This document shows positions 35,117 through 45,761 of a stretch of DNA of 64,000 bases, one piece after another. A program made the translations under genes and the position numbers. Under the pieces are notes generated by a model. That model was given only the letters and a program-made list of their open reading frames with translations, was not told where the DNA came from and ran no database searches. Every line of letters starts with the position of its first letter. Within the stretch, counting starts at the first letter, position 1. Where the stretch lies: assembly GCF_900241005.1 (NCBI RefSeq), contig NZ_OEST01000001.1, positions 682,001 through 746,000 of the forward strand, read 5' to 3'. The stretch is from Bacteroides cutis. Lineage in GTDB: Bacteria > Bacteroidota > Bacteroidia > Bacteroidales > Bacteroidaceae.

Positions 35117-37456
35117 ATGAATAAAAAAATTATCCTATCATTAACCCTGTTTGGGTTGGTATCGGTTGTTACGGCACAGACTGCAATTACCCCTGCTATT
35201 CCAAGAGACGAGAAAATAGAAAGAAAGATTGAAACCTTACTGAAGAAGATGACGCTTGACGAGAAAGTCGGTCAGATGTGTGAACTCACCATTGACTTGC
35301 TGCAAGACCGGAAAGCCGATCCTGCCAAAGGTTTTCAGTTGAGTGAGGCAATGCTCGACAGTGTAATCGGAAAATATAAAGTCGGTTCCATTCTTAATGT
35401 TCCTAATGGGATAGCTCAAAGTATTGAAAAATGGCAGGAAATCATCAAACGTATTCAAGAAAAATCCATGAAAGAAATCGGTATTCCATGTGTTTACGGT
35501 GTAGACCAAATTCACGGTACTACCTATACGTTGGACGGTACGTTCTTTCCGCAAGGTATCAACATGGGAGCTACGTTCAATCGTGAACTGACCCGTCGTG
35601 GTGCTGAAATCTCCGCATATGAAACCAAAGCGGGAAGCATCCCTTGGACGTATGCTCCGGTAACCGACCTTGGACGTGATCCCCGCTGGCCCCGCATGTG
35701 GGAAAATTATGGTGAAGATTGCTATGTCAATGCCGAAATGGGACGCGAGGCCGTTCTCGGTTTTCAGGGTGATGATCCCAATCACATCGGAGTGAATAAT
35801 GTAGCCGCTTGCATGAAGCACTATATGGGTTATGGTGTTCCCGTTTCCGGTAAAGACCGTACCCCTTCTTCCATCACCGAGCAGGATATGCGCGAGAAGC
35901 ATTTTGCTCCCTATCTTGAAATGGTGAGAAACGGTGCGCTCTCTGTCATGGTAAACTCCGCGATGAACAACGGACTGCCTTTCCATGCCAATTATGAGCT
36001 ATTGACTCAATGGTTGAAGGAAGACCTCAACTGGGATGGTATGATTGTGACGGACTGGGCAGATATAGATAATCTTTGGAAACGCGACCATATTGCCAAA
36101 GATAAGAAAGAAGCCATCAAACTCGCCATCAATGCGGGTATAGATATGTCTATGGACCCGTATGACTGGAAGTTCTGTACACTGTTGAAGGAACTGGTAC
36201 AGGAGGGTGAAGTGCCTATGAGCCGCATTGACGATGCCGTTCGTCGTGTATTGCGCCTGAAGTATCGACTGAACTTGTTTGATAAACCCTATTATGATTG
36301 GAAAGACTATCCTTTGTTCGGAGGTAAGGAACATGCCGCTGCCGCCCTTCGTGCTGCCGAAGAGTCTTTGGTGTTGCTGAAAAACACAGATGGTATCTTG
36401 CCCTTGGCAAAAGGCAAGAAAATCTTGTTGACAGGGCCGAACGCTAACTCCATGCGCTGCTTGAACGGCGGTTGGTCTTATACCTGGCAAGGCAGTAAAG
36501 CGGAAGCATGCGCTGAGGCTTACAACACCATTCTTGAAGCCTTTACCAACAAATTCGGTACTGGTGCTATCATTTATGAACCCGGTGTCACTTACAATGA
36601 TAAAGGCAATTGGCAGGAAGAAAATGTTCCTCAAATAGAGAAAGCAGTAGCTGCCGCAGCCCATGCCGATTATATTGTAGCTTGCATTGGTGAGAACTCC
36701 TACTGTGAAACTCCGGGTAATCTGACAAACCTCTTTCTTTCTCAAAACCAACTCGATTTAGTGAAAGCCCTTGCCAAAACCGGCAAGCCCGTCATTTTGA
36801 TTTTGAATGAAGGCCGTCCCCGCCTGATAGCCGATATCGAGCCGCTGGCAAAAGCCGTTGTCAATATTATGCTCCCCGGTAACTATGGTGGCGACGCTTT
36901 GGCAAACCTCATGGCAGGCGATACTAATTTCAGTGGTAAGATGCCTTACACCTATCCCAAAGAAATTAACTCTTTGATTACCTATGACTACAAACCTTGC
37001 GAACATATCGGCAAGCAGATGGAAGGCGCTTACAACTACGACGCGCAGGTTTCCGTACAATGGGCTTTCGGCTATGGCTTGAGCTATACCACTTTTGCAT
37101 ACAGCAACTTCAAAGTTGATAAACCGGACTTTACTGCCGATGATGTGCTGACCTTCACCGTCGATGTGAAGAACATCGGTAACCGTGTAGGCAAAGAGAG
37201 CGTTCTGTTGTTCAGTAGTGACCTTGTGGCTTCCCTCACTCCCGATACCCGCCGCTTGCGTGCTTTCGAGAAGGTGGAACTAAAGCCCGGCGAAACGAAG
37301 ACTGTTACCCTGAAAGTGAAAGGTTCCGACCTTGCCTTCGTGGGTTATGACGGCAAATGGATATTGGAGCAAGGTGATTTCCGTATCCAGACGGGCGACC
37401 AGACCTTGAATGTGGTTTGTATTGATACCAAGAAGTGGGCGACTCCGAATAAATAA
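35117..37456 (+). CDS. glycoside hydrolase family 3, beta-glucosidase-like
   Basis: 779 residues. A signal peptide ends VVTAQ. The GH3 N-terminal barrel has [35 protein letters not shown] and the nucleophile region [10 protein letters not shown] (Asp near 311). The C-terminal alpha/beta sandwich ([27 protein letters not shown]) carries the acid/base region, and a fibronectin-III-like domain closes the protein. It likely cleaves terminal beta-glucosides (or xylosides) in the periplasm. Second gene after the esterase. Base composition is more GC-rich than the glycan locus. Confidence 0.92.
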   Translation: MNKKIILSLTLFGLVSVVTAQTAITPAIPRDEKIERKIETLLKKMTLDEKVGQMCELTIDLLQDRKADPAKGFQLSEAMLDSVIGKYKVGSILNVPNGIAQSIEKWQEIIKRIQEKSMKEIGIPCVYGVDQIHGTTYTLDGTFFPQGINMGATFNRELTRRGAEISAYETKAGSIPWTYAPVTDLGRDPRWPRMWENYGEDCYVNAEMGREAVLGFQGDDPNHIGVNNVAACMKHYMGYGVPVSGKDRTPSSITEQDMREKHFAPYLEMVRNGALSVMVNSAMNNGLPFHANYELLTQWLKEDLNWDGMIVTDWADIDNLWKRDHIAKDKKEAIKLAINAGIDMSMDPYDWKFCTLLKELVQEGEVPMSRIDDAVRRVLRLKYRLNLFDKPYYDWKDYPLFGGKEHAAAALRAAEESLVLLKNTDGILPLAKGKKILLTGPNANSMRCLNGGWSYTWQGSKAEACAEAYNTILEAFTNKFGTGAIIYEPGVTYNDKGNWQEENVPQIEKAVAAAAHADYIVACIGENSYCETPGNLTNLFLSQNQLDLVKALAKTGKPVILILNEGRPRLIADIEPLAKAVVNIMLPGNYGGDALANLMAGDTNFSGKMPYTYPKEINSLITYDYKPCEHIGKQMEGAYNYDAQVSVQWAFGYGLSYTTFAYSNFKVDKPDFTADDVLTFTVDVKNIGNRVGKESVLLFSSDLVASLTPDTRRLRAFEKVELKPGETKTVTLKVKGSDLAFVGYDGKWILEQGDFRIQTGDQTLNVVCIDTKKWATPNK

Positions 37457-37497
37457 AAGTTTTCCGAACCTCTTTTTTTAATCATTCATCAAATAAT

Positions 37498-37935
37498 CTA
37501 TTTGTCCACATTCAATATACCCGACTCTCGGTCGCTATTGTTTGTGCGTCTCTTGGCTGCATTATACTTTTTGCCGAACTCGAAGTCATAGCTTAATTTG
37601 ATGATTGCCATCTGCCCTGTCTCCTTGCTATATGTCCAGGAAGAGTAGGGAGCAACCTTGTTCACCCGTTCTTTGCCGGTTTTGTAATTGTTGGTAAACG
37701 GGAACATCATACCGGCGTCCAACTGAAAACGTTTGTGGGTATAATTCACGAGGATAGCCGTTATGTTTTCGCCCTTGGTAATCGTTTCGCCAAATAACGT
37801 ATGCTTGTTCTTGGTGAACTGTCCCAACAGGGCAAACTTTTTATAATTAAGCATCATTTGCAGGTTATAAAAGAAGCTGTTATATGTATGGGTGTAATTC
37901 TTTCCGTTGGACCAGTAGCGTATAAATCCACCTTC
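37498..37935 (-). pseudogene. 3' fragment of an outer-membrane beta-barrel protein gene
   Basis: The frame reads EGGFIRYWSNGKNYTHTYNS and continues to the stop at 37498 with beta-barrel strand features (FTKNKHTLFGETITKGENIT, QLDAGMMFPF, TGQMAIIKLSYDFEFGKKYN). It is the C-terminal about 145 residues of a TonB-type or beta-barrel outer-membrane protein with no start of its own. It is joined at about 37931-37939 to a lipoprotein gene start in another frame, so it is a remnant left by a deletion. Confidence 0.75.
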
Positions 37936-38069
37936 AAGGCGCTGTCGGGATGGCTTTGCAAGATTGAAACGGCTTGTTTTAAAGTTTCACTGTTATTGTT
38001 GTTACCGTTACAGCTGGTGTATAGTACAGTTGTAATACATATTATATAGGTATATAGGAGGTTTTTCAT
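37936..38069 (-). pseudogene. 5' fragment of a lipoprotein/TPR-type gene
   Basis: From ATG 38069: MKNLLYTYIICITTVLYTSC, a lipoprotein signal with Cys18, then NGNNNNSETLKQAVSILQSH, PDSALK. The phrase L-x2-A-x2-L-x3-PDSAL is the start of a common Bacteroides TPR-type regulator/lipoprotein family. After PDSALK the frame runs into the outer-membrane protein fragment out of phase and stops at 37854. A -7 box (TACATTTG, 38093-38100, minus strand) remains upstream. Confidence 0.65.
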
Positions 38070-38092
38070 TATATTGGGATAGGTGATGCTTG

Positions 38093-38100
38093 CAAATGTA
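38093..38100 (-). promoter_or_regulatory. -7 box of the truncated lipoprotein gene
   Basis: TACATTTG on the minus strand matches TAnnTTTG, 24 bp before the ATG at 38069. It may still transcribe the fused remnant. Confidence 0.35.
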
Positions 38101-38274
38101 TGAAAAACTTTAGGATGAAAGATAGTAAAGGTTGAAAAAGCTTTCAGATAATGGCTCTTTTGTTTAAACAAGATTTTTTGTAATATGGGAACTATATTCC
38201 CCAAATGTTTAAGTAGAATACTTGTCGTATTTGGAGCTTATATCTATCTGCTTTGAGTTATTTGTTGAAGGGTC

Positions 38275-38366
38275 AAAACATCCCCATCTTTTAGGGGAAA
38301 ACACCCGGATGTTATACCTTAAAACATCCGGATGTAATAGGGTAAAACATCCGGGTGTAATAGGCG
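38275..38366. repeat. four tandem 23-bp repeats
   Basis: Units begin at 38275, 38298, 38321 and 38344, each exactly 23 bp and each opening AAAACAYCC. Units 2-4 carry the near-palindrome ACAYCCGGRTGT. Copies differ at the 3' ends. No spacers are present, so it is a tandem array, not CRISPR. The rest of 38101-38555 holds nothing else I recognise. Confidence 0.85.
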
Positions 38367-38555
38367 CTAAGTCTTAGGGAATATTCTGTTGAGTCTTAAG
38401 ATATGGAGAAATAAGCCTTAGTATCGTAGAGACCGAAATTGGGGATACTTAAAATGAAACTCTTTATTAAAGTCCCTGAAGATCATCTCAGAAAGAACAA
38501 AAAGCTTTGAAACTTGTAGGGAATACCCTTTTTCAGTAAGTTTTTCTTCTAATAT

Positions 38556-38586
38556 TTTGTAGTCGAACAGATTATTTATATCTTTG
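38556..38586 (+). promoter_or_regulatory. promoter of rimP-nusA-infB
   Basis: TTTG (38556-38559), 19 bp, TATCTTTG (38579-38586): both boxes match fully. The predicted leader to the rimP ATG is about 60 nt and contains the hairpin at 38604-38636. Confidence 0.7.
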
Positions 38587-38603
38587 CAAACGGAAACGGA
38601 TGA

Positions 38604-38636
38604 AGGAGGAGGGGCGATTAAGCTCCTCTTTTTTGT
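38604..38636 (+). terminator. attenuator-like hairpin in the rimP leader
   Basis: AGGAGGAG pairs with CTCCTCTT (one G-T wobble) over an 11-nt loop and runs straight into T6. It lies between the promoter and the rimP start, so it could stop transcription early or mask the start region. Confidence 0.5.
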
Positions 38637-38652
38637 TCTTAATAGTTATTCT

Positions 38653-39120
38653 ATGATAGAAAAGAAAACAGTTTGTCAAATTGTAGACGAGTGGCTGGAA
38701 GGTAAAGACTACTTCCTGGTGGAGGTGGCAATCAGCCCGGATGACAAAATCGTGGTTGAAATAGATCACAAAGACGGCGTTTGGATTGAGGATTGCGTGG
38801 AACTGAGCCGCTTCGTCGAGTCCAAGTTGAGTCGTGAGGATGAAGATTATGAACTGGAAGTGGGGTCTGCCGGTATTGGACAGCCGTTCAAGGTCTTGCA
38901 ACAATACATTAATCATGTGGGTAAGGAAGTGGAAGTGCTGACGAAAGACGGACGTAAACTTGCAGGAGTGCTGAAAGAAGCCGATGAGCGACGCTTTGTG
39001 GTTACTATTCAGAAAAAAGTGAAAGAAGAAGGTGCCAAGCGTCCTAAATTGGTGGACGAGGATCTGGAATTTACTTATGAAAATATAAAATATACTAAAT
39101 ACTTAATCAGTTTTAAATAA
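38653..39120 (+). CDS. rimP: ribosome maturation factor RimP
   Basis: 155 residues from ATG 38653 (MIEKKTVCQIVDEWLEGKDY); the frame is open to 38584, before the leader hairpin, but RimP proteins start here. N-terminal alpha/beta domain with CVELSRFVESKLSREDEDYE and LEVGSAGIGQPF, and a C-terminal SH3-like domain. It helps assemble the 30S subunit. First gene of the classical rimP-nusA-infB operon. Confidence 0.93.
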   Translation: MIEKKTVCQIVDEWLEGKDYFLVEVAISPDDKIVVEIDHKDGVWIEDCVELSRFVESKLSREDEDYELEVGSAGIGQPFKVLQQYINHVGKEVEVLTKDGRKLAGVLKEADERRFVVTIQKKVKEEGAKRPKLVDEDLEFTYENIKYTKYLISFK

Positions 39121-39124
39121 GACT

Positions 39125-40399
39125 ATGGCCAAGAAAGAAGAAACTATCAGCCTGATAGATACCTTTTCGGAATTTAAAGAACTGAAGAATATCGATAGAA
39201 CCACTATGGTGAGTGTGCTCGAAGAGTCATTCCGTAGTGTGATTGCGAAGATGTTTGGCACCGATGAGAATTACGACGTCATCGTGAACCCGGACAAGGG
39301 TGATTTCGAGATATGGCGTAACCGTGAAGTAGTAGAGGATGCGGATTTGGAAAACCCGAATTTGCAGATTGCATTGTCTGAAGCACAGAAGATTGACGCT
39401 TCGTATGAAGTTGGTGAAGAAGTGACGGATGAGGTAATCTTCGCAAACTTTGGTCGTCGCGCCATTTTAAACTTGCGCCAGACGTTGGCTTCTAAGATTT
39501 TGGAACTGGAGAAAGATAGTATTTATAATAAGTATATTGATAAGGTGGGTACTATCATCAATGCGGAAGTTTACCAGATTTGGAAAAAGGAAATGCTGCT
39601 GCTTGATGACGAAGGTAATGAACTATTGTTGCCCAAGACCGAACAGATTCCGAGTGATTTCTACCGTAAAGGGGAGACTGCCCGTGCCGTAGTGGCTCGC
39701 GTGGATAACAAGAACAATAATCCGAAGATTATTCTGAGCCGTACGTCACCCGTGTTCTTGCAGCGGCTGTTCGAAATGGAAGTACCCGAAATCAATGACG
39801 GATTGATTACCATCAAGAAAATTGCCCGTATCCCCGGTGAACGTGCCAAGATTGCCGTAGAGTCTTACGATGACCGTATCGATCCGGTAGGCGCCTGTGT
39901 CGGTGTAAAGGGTAGCCGTATTCATGGTATTGTCCGCGAGCTTCGCAACGAGAATATAGACGTTATCAATTACACGTCGAATATCCAGTTGTTTATACAG
40001 CGCGCCCTCAGTCCGGCCAAGATATCTTCTATTCGTCTCAACGAAGAAGAACACAAGGCTGAAGTTTTCCTGAAACCGGAAGAGGTATCGTTGGCTATCG
40101 GTAAAGGAGGTTTGAATATCAAACTTGCCAGTATGTTGACTGAGTACACCATTGATGTGTTCCGTGAATTGGATCAAGCGGTAGAAGACGAAGATATCTA
40201 CCTCGATGAATTCCGTGATGAAATAGACGGTTGGGTAATCGACGCGATCAAAGCTATCGGTATCGATACTGCTAAGGCTGTGTTAAATGCTCCCCGTGAG
40301 ATGTTGATTGAGAAAACGGACCTGGAAGAAGAGACGGTGGACGAAGTATTACGCATTTTGAAATCGGAGTTTGAAGAAGAGAACGAAGCTAATGATTAA
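39125..40399 (+). CDS. nusA: transcription termination/antitermination protein NusA
   Basis: 424 residues. An N-terminal polymerase-binding domain, then S1 (about 130-200), KH1 and KH2 (VGACVGVKGSRIHGIVRELR and VSLAIGKGGLNIKLASMLTE) and an acidic C-terminal tail. It binds RNA polymerase and modulates pausing and termination. It lacks the long C-terminal AR repeats of E. coli NusA, as is normal outside proteobacteria. 4 bp after rimP. Confidence 0.96.
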   Translation: MAKKEETISLIDTFSEFKELKNIDRTTMVSVLEESFRSVIAKMFGTDENYDVIVNPDKGDFEIWRNREVVEDADLENPNLQIALSEAQKIDASYEVGEEVTDEVIFANFGRRAILNLRQTLASKILELEKDSIYNKYIDKVGTIINAEVYQIWKKEMLLLDDEGNELLLPKTEQIPSDFYRKGETARAVVARVDNKNNNPKIILSRTSPVFLQRLFEMEVPEINDGLITIKKIARIPGERAKIAVESYDDRIDPVGACVGVKGSRIHGIVRELRNENIDVINYTSNIQLFIQRALSPAKISSIRLNEEEHKAEVFLKPEEVSLAIGKGGLNIKLASMLTEYTIDVFRELDQAVEDEDIYLDEFRDEIDGWVIDAIKAIGIDTAKAVLNAPREMLIEKTDLEEETVDEVLRILKSEFEEENEAND

Positions 40400-40464
40400 T
40401 GGCCAACATTAATCATTAAACATTCTTTTCCGCTTCTTTCTCTATTATTCATTAAAATTAAAGT

Positions 40465-43400
40465 ATGTCGATAAGGTTAAATAAAATTACGAGAGATTTG
40501 AATGTGGGAATCACGACGGTAGTCGAGTTCTTGCAGAAGAAGGGCTTTGTTGTAGAGGCAAACCCCAATACGAAAATTACCGATGAACAGTATGAACTAC
40601 TTGTGAAGGAGTTCAGTACGGATAAAGACTTGAAGTTGAAGACAGAGCGCTTTATTCAAGAACGTCAGAGTAAGGATCGTAATAAAGCGTCCGTGTCTAT
40701 TGACGGTTATAAGGAAACACAGGAGAAACCGAAAACCGAGGAGGTTGTGAAGGTGGTTATTCCCGAGGATGTACGTCCGAAGTTTAAGCCTGTCGGCAAG
40801 ATTGATTTGGATAAGCTAAATCGCAAGCCTTCTGTAGAGAAGGAGAAAGATACTGAACCGGAAAAAGTGGTGGTAGAAGAAAAGAAGGTGGAAGAACCTG
40901 CACCGGTAGTTGTTGAGGCTCTGAAACCGGAACCTGTTCAACAACCTGAGCCTGTTTTGCAGGCTGAAGCAATGTCTGCACCTGTATCTGAACCTCAGCC
41001 GGAACCGACTCCCGTGCCTGTATCGGCAGAACCGGTTATTAAGGAAGAACCGGTCGTTCCTGTATTTGCTGAGAAAGAGGAAGAGGCGGAAGAGAAAGGG
41101 TCTGCTCCGGCAGAAACCGTAAAAGCCCAGGTAGAAACAGAAAAAGAAGTGAAAGAAGGTGATGAAATATTCAAGATACATCAGCCTGAGTTTGTTTCGA
41201 AGATCAATGTCATCGGACAAATAGATCTCGCTGCACTGAACCAGTCTACACGTCCCAAGAAAAAATCGAAAGAAGAGAAACGGAAAGAACGCGAAGAGAA
41301 GGAAAAACAGCGTCAGGATCAGAAGAAACTGATGAAGGAAGCTATTATTAAAGAAATTCGTCGCGATGACAGTAAGTCGAAAGACACCAAGGAAGGCAAT
41401 GACCCTAACGCCAAGAAGAAACGTGTACGTATCAATAAAGAGAAGGTGGATATCAACAATGTTTCAAACTTCCAGCGTGGTGGTAACGACCGTCCGAAAA
41501 ATAGCAATGGCGGTAACCAACAAGGTGGTGGTAATAATAGCCAGCAAGGTGGCGGTAAGAACAATAACAGAAATAAAGATCGCTTTAAGAAACCCGTCAT
41601 CAAGCAGGAGGTAAGTGAGGAAGATGTAGCAAAGCAGGTAAAAGAAACCCTTGCACGTCTCACTTCCAAGGGTAAGAACAAAGGTGCCAAGTATCGTAAG
41701 GACAAGCGTGATCTGGCTTCAAGCCGCATGCAGGAGTTGGAAGACCAGGAGATGGCAGAAAGTAAGGTATTGAAACTTACGGAATTTGTGACTGCCAACG
41801 AATTGGCAAGTATGATGGATATCTCCGTTACGCAGGTAATCGCGACTTGTATGAGCATCGGTATGATGGTCTCTATCAATCAGCGTCTGGATGCTGAAAC
41901 TATCAATCTGGTAGCTGAAGAGTTCGGTTTCAAGACGGAATATGTGAGTGCGGAAGTTGCCCAGGCTATCGTTGAAGAAGAGGATGCTGAAGAAGATTTG
42001 CAACATCGTGCTCCGATTGTAACGGTGATGGGTCACGTAGACCACGGTAAGACTTCTTTGCTTGATTATATCCGTAAGGCGAATGTGATTGCCGGTGAGG
42101 CCGGTGGTATCACGCAGCACATCGGTGCTTATCACGTGACTTTGGAAGACGGACGTAAGATTACGTTCCTCGATACTCCGGGGCATGAGGCGTTTACTGC
42201 TATGCGTGCCCGTGGCGCGAAAGCAACGGATATTGCTATCATCATTGTAGCTGCTGATGACAATGTGATGCCGCAAACCAAGGAAGCTATCAACCATGCT
42301 ATGGCTGCCGGTGTTCCTATTGTGTTTGCCATCAATAAGATTGATAAACCGACTGCTAATCCGGATAAGATTAAAGAAGAATTGGCTGCCATGAATTTCC
42401 TCGTTGAGGAATGGGGTGGCAAGTACCAGTCTCAGGATATTTCTGCCAAGAAAGGTATTGGCGTAGGCGACTTGATGGAGAAAGTATTGCTGGAAGCTGA
42501 AATGTTGGATTTGAAGGCAAATCCTAATCGTCGTGCAACCGGTTCCGTCATCGAGTCTTCTTTGGACAAGGGTCGTGGTTATGTAGCTACGGTATTGGTG
42601 TCCAACGGTACATTGAAGATGGGTGATATTGTACTGGCAGGTACCAGTTACGGTAAGGTAAAGGCCATGTTCAACGAACGTAATCAGCGCATGAAAGAGG
42701 CGGGTCCTTCAGAACCGGCTTTGATCTTGGGCTTGAACGGTGCTCCGGCTGCCGGTGATACGTTCCACGTTATCGAGACCGAACAGGAAGCTCGTGAAAT
42801 TGCCAATAAGCGCGAGCAGTTGCAACGTGAACAAGGTTTGCGTACGCAGAAGATGTTGACGCTTGACGAAGTAGGCCGCCGCCTGGCATTGGGTGATTTC
42901 CATGAACTGAACATCATCGTGAAGGGTGACGTAGACGGTTCTGTGGAAGCGTTGAGCGACTCGTTGATTAAGTTGTCCACCGAGCAGGTACAGGTGAATG
43001 TTATTCACAAGGGTGTGGGAGCTATTTCTGAATCGGATGTATCTTTGGCTGCCGCTTCGGATGCGATTATCGTAGGTTTCCAGGTTCGTCCTTCGGGTGC
43101 TGCTGCCAAGTTGGCGGAACAGGAAGGTGTGGATATTCGCAAGTACTCTGTTATCTATGATGCTATAGAAGAGGTGAAGGCTGCTATGGAAGGTATGTTG
43201 GCACCGACTTTGAAGGAACAGGTAACAGCTACTATCGAAGTGCGTGAGGTATTCAATATTACTAAAGTTGGTCTTGTGGCGGGTGCCATGGTGAAGACTG
43301 GAAAGGTAAAACGCAGCGACAAGGCCCGTTTGATTCGCGACGGTATTGTAATCTTTACCGGTAATATCAATGCTTTGAAACGTTTCAAAGATGACGTCAA

Positions 43401-43512
43401 GGAAGTGGGTACCAATTTTGAGTGTGGTATCAGCTTGACAAACTGCAACGACATCAAGGTAGGCGATATCATCGAGTCTTACGAAGAAGTGGAAGTGAAA
43501 CAAACATTATAA
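40465..43512 (+). CDS. infB: translation initiation factor IF-2
   Basis: 1015 residues, long for IF-2 because of the linker. The N-terminal domain ([20 protein letters not shown]) is followed by a Glu/Pro/Val-rich disordered stretch (about 95-250) and a Lys/Asn/Gly-rich one (about 255-400). The second IF2_N domain is [20 protein letters not shown]. The G domain begins at about 517 with [21 protein letters not shown] and NKIDKP, and domains II-IV follow. It places initiator tRNA on the ribosome. 65 bp after nusA. Confidence 0.97.
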   Translation: MSIRLNKITRDLNVGITTVVEFLQKKGFVVEANPNTKITDEQYELLVKEFSTDKDLKLKTERFIQERQSKDRNKASVSIDGYKETQEKPKTEEVVKVVIPEDVRPKFKPVGKIDLDKLNRKPSVEKEKDTEPEKVVVEEKKVEEPAPVVVEALKPEPVQQPEPVLQAEAMSAPVSEPQPEPTPVPVSAEPVIKEEPVVPVFAEKEEEAEEKGSAPAETVKAQVETEKEVKEGDEIFKIHQPEFVSKINVIGQIDLAALNQSTRPKKKSKEEKRKEREEKEKQRQDQKKLMKEAIIKEIRRDDSKSKDTKEGNDPNAKKKRVRINKEKVDINNVSNFQRGGNDRPKNSNGGNQQGGGNNSQQGGGKNNNRNKDRFKKPVIKQEVSEEDVAKQVKETLARLTSKGKNKGAKYRKDKRDLASSRMQELEDQEMAESKVLKLTEFVTANELASMMDISVTQVIATCMSIGMMVSINQRLDAETINLVAEEFGFKTEYVSAEVAQAIVEEEDAEEDLQHRAPIVTVMGHVDHGKTSLLDYIRKANVIAGEAGGITQHIGAYHVTLEDGRKITFLDTPGHEAFTAMRARGAKATDIAIIIVAADDNVMPQTKEAINHAMAAGVPIVFAINKIDKPTANPDKIKEELAAMNFLVEEWGGKYQSQDISAKKGIGVGDLMEKVLLEAEMLDLKANPNRRATGSVIESSLDKGRGYVATVLVSNGTLKMGDIVLAGTSYGKVKAMFNERNQRMKEAGPSEPALILGLNGAPAAGDTFHVIETEQEAREIANKREQLQREQGLRTQKMLTLDEVGRRLALGDFHELNIIVKGDVDGSVEALSDSLIKLSTEQVQVNVIHKGVGAISESDVSLAAASDAIIVGFQVRPSGAAAKLAEQEGVDIRKYSVIYDAIEEVKAAMEGMLAPTLKEQVTATIEVREVFNITKVGLVAGAMVKTGKVKRSDKARLIRDGIVIFTGNINALKRFKDDVKEVGTNFECGISLTNCNDIKVGDIIESYEEVEVKQTL

Positions 43513-43530
43513 TTAATTAATGTGTCAATG

Positions 43531-43591
43531 TGCCAATGTGCCAATTGGCTGCGCATACAAAAGATGCCGCAGGGCAATTGGCACATTGGCA
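43531..43591. repeat. REP-like palindromic intergenic element
   Basis: A perfect 17-bp stem (43531-43547 with 43575-43591) around a GC-rich loop GCTGCGCATACAAAAGATGC. The left arm consists of 8-bp words repeated in tandem (TGTCAATG, TGCCAATG, TGCCAATT). It lies between infB and cvpA. Confidence 0.75.
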
Positions 43592-43618
43592 TATTTGTAC
43601 ATTAGCGCATTAATCATT

Positions 43619-44131
43619 ATGGCAATCATAGATCTCATCATATTTGTTGCAATCGGTGTAGGGGCAGTGTTTGGCTTTATGAAAGGCTTTGTTAAGCAGT
43701 TGGCTTCCTTGTTGGGGCTGATTGTCGGCTTGTTGGCAGCAAAGGCATTGTATGCATCTGTTGCTGAGAAGGTGTTTTCTAAGATCACGGATTCTATGAC
43801 ACTGGCACAGATACTGGCATTTATCGCTATTTGGATAGCTGTGCCGCTTACGTTTGCGTTAGTAGCTGCACTGTTGACGAAAGCAATGGAGGCAATCTCT
43901 CTGGGTTGGTTGAACCGTATGTTGGGGGCAGGACTCGGAACGTTGAAATACCTTTTGTTAGTAAGTCTGCTGATAGGTGTCATTGAGTTTGTTGACTCCG
44001 ACAACAAGATGATTAGTGAAACAAAAAAGAAGGAGTCAGTGTTATATTATCCTATGAAATCATTTGCCGGGATATTCTTTCCTGCGGCGAAGGCTGTTAC
44101 GGAACAGATTGTAAATGGAAATGTGGATTGA
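43619..44131 (+). CDS. CvpA family membrane protein
   Basis: 170 residues from ATG 43619 (MAIIDLIIFVAIGVGAVFGF); the frame is open to 43520 across the palindrome. Four hydrophobic segments with GFMKGFVKQLASLLGLIVGL and LGWLNRMLGAGLGTLKYLLL are typical of CvpA, named for colicin V production. In other bacteria it is linked to envelope stress and bile tolerance; the molecular role is not settled. It lies between infB and the suf genes and may be cotranscribed with sufB, 35 bp downstream. Confidence 0.85.
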   Translation: MAIIDLIIFVAIGVGAVFGFMKGFVKQLASLLGLIVGLLAAKALYASVAEKVFSKITDSMTLAQILAFIAIWIAVPLTFALVAALLTKAMEAISLGWLNRMLGAGLGTLKYLLLVSLLIGVIEFVDSDNKMISETKKKESVLYYPMKSFAGIFFPAAKAVTEQIVNGNVD

Positions 44132-44166
44132 ATTCGTAACTCGTATAATTTGTAATTATAAAAATA

Positions 44167-45621
44167 ATGCAACAAGAAGAACCCAATAAATATGTAAAGG
44201 AACTTACTCAGGAGAAGTACAAGTACGGCTTTACCACCGATGTACACACTGATATCATTGAGCGTGGGCTGAATGAAGATGTGATACGGCTTATTTCTGA
44301 GAAGAAGAATGAACCGGAATGGTTGCTGGAGTTCCGCCTGAAAGCGTATCGTCATTGGCTGACGCTGGAAATGCCTACATGGGCACATCTTCGTATTCCT
44401 GAGATTGATTATCAGGCGATATCCTATTATGCTGACCCAACGAAGAAGAAAGACGGACCGAAGAGTATGGATGAGGTGGATCCGGAGTTGGTGAAAACTT
44501 TCAATAAGCTGGGTATTCCTTTGGAAGAACAGATGGCGTTGAGCGGTATGGCTGTGGATGCGGTTATGGACTCTGTGTCGGTGAAGACAACTTTCAAGGA
44601 GACATTGATGGAGAAGGGAATTATTTTCTGTTCATTCAGCGAAGCTGTACGTGAACATCCTGATCTGATACAGAAATATCTCGGTTCGGTGGTAGGTTAT
44701 CGTGATAATTTCTTTGCTGCACTGAACTCGGCCGTATTCTCTGATGGCTCTTTTGTTTATATCCCGAAGGGGGTACGTTGTCCGATGGAGTTGTCCACTT
44801 ATTTCCGTATCAATGCCCGTAATACGGGACAGTTTGAAAGAACGTTGATTGTAGCGGATGATGATTCGTACGTTTCTTATCTGGAGGGATGTACGGCTCC
44901 GATGCGTGATGAAAACCAGTTGCATGCCGCTATTGTAGAGATTGTGGTACATGATCGTGCCGAAGTGAAGTACAGTACCGTTCAGAATTGGTATCCGGGT
45001 GATGCCGAGGGGAAGGGAGGCGTTTATAACTTTGTGACGAAACGCGGTCATTGCAAAGGTGTGGACAGTAAACTCTCTTGGACACAGGTGGAAACCGGTT
45101 CTGCTATCACTTGGAAATATCCGTCTTGTATCCTTACCGGTGACAATTCGACGGCAGAGTTCTATAGTGTAGCGGTAACCAACAATTATCAGCAGGCTGA
45201 TACTGGTACGAAGATGATACATCTTGGTAAGAATACCCGTAGTACCATTGTAAGTAAAGGTATTTCGGCAGGAAGAAGTGAAAACTCATATCGCGGTTTG
45301 GTACGTGTAGCCCAGAAAGCGGATAATGCCCGTAATTATAGCCAGTGTGACTCCTTGTTGTTGGGTGATAAGTGTGGTGCACATACTTTCCCCTATATGG
45401 ATATTCGTAACGAAACAGCTATTGTGGAACATGAAGCTACTACCAGTAAGATTAGTGAAGACCAGATATTCTATTGTAATCAGCGTGGCATTTCTACGGA
45501 AGATGCTGTAGGTTTGATTGTCAATGGTTATGCAAAGGAAGTGTTGAACAAACTTCCGATGGAGTTTGCCGTTGAGGCGCAGAAACTGCTGGCTATTTCG
45601 CTGGAAGGAAGCGTGGGGTGA
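44167..45621 (+). CDS. sufB: Fe-S cluster assembly protein SufB
   Basis: 484 residues. Scaffold subunit of the SufBCD complex that builds Fe-S clusters. Signatures: [95 protein letters not shown] and the C-terminal [20 protein letters not shown]. First of sufB-sufC-sufD-sufS. Confidence 0.97.
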   Translation: MQQEEPNKYVKELTQEKYKYGFTTDVHTDIIERGLNEDVIRLISEKKNEPEWLLEFRLKAYRHWLTLEMPTWAHLRIPEIDYQAISYYADPTKKKDGPKSMDEVDPELVKTFNKLGIPLEEQMALSGMAVDAVMDSVSVKTTFKETLMEKGIIFCSFSEAVREHPDLIQKYLGSVVGYRDNFFAALNSAVFSDGSFVYIPKGVRCPMELSTYFRINARNTGQFERTLIVADDDSYVSYLEGCTAPMRDENQLHAAIVEIVVHDRAEVKYSTVQNWYPGDAEGKGGVYNFVTKRGHCKGVDSKLSWTQVETGSAITWKYPSCILTGDNSTAEFYSVAVTNNYQQADTGTKMIHLGKNTRSTIVSKGISAGRSENSYRGLVRVAQKADNARNYSQCDSLLLGDKCGAHTFPYMDIRNETAIVEHEATTSKISEDQIFYCNQRGISTEDAVGLIVNGYAKEVLNKLPMEFAVEAQKLLAISLEGSVG

Positions 45622-45755
45622 TTTACTATTTGACAATTTGCTATCTACTATTTAGTAGCGCAGTCACAGATAAATAGTAGATAGGTAAAAGGTCGGCGGA
45701 TAGTAATATGAGAAGTAGTATTAAATAGTGAATTGTTAATAGTCAAATAGTAAAT
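45621..45755. repeat. nested inverted-repeat intergenic element
   Basis: Two nested stems: outer 14 bp (45621-45634 with 45742-45755) and inner 14 bp (45641-45654 with 45671-45684, loop GTAGCGCAGTCACAGA). The words are variations of CTATTTA/TAAATAG. It fills the sufB-sufC gap and belongs to the same REP-like style as 43531-43591. Confidence 0.75.
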
Positions 45756-45761
45756 AGAAAG

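Noticed and set aside
35237..36751. Two open frames of about 250 codons opposite the GH3 gene
   Set aside because: They are antisense to a complete GH3 enzyme in a codon-biased region, with no family motifs and no promoter.
38275..38366. CRISPR array
   Set aside because: The units abut with no unique spacers, and there are no cas genes nearby.
41319..43503. Several long antisense frames opposite infB
   Set aside because: Low-complexity Ser/Leu/Arg translations mirror the Lys/Glu-rich codons of IF-2.
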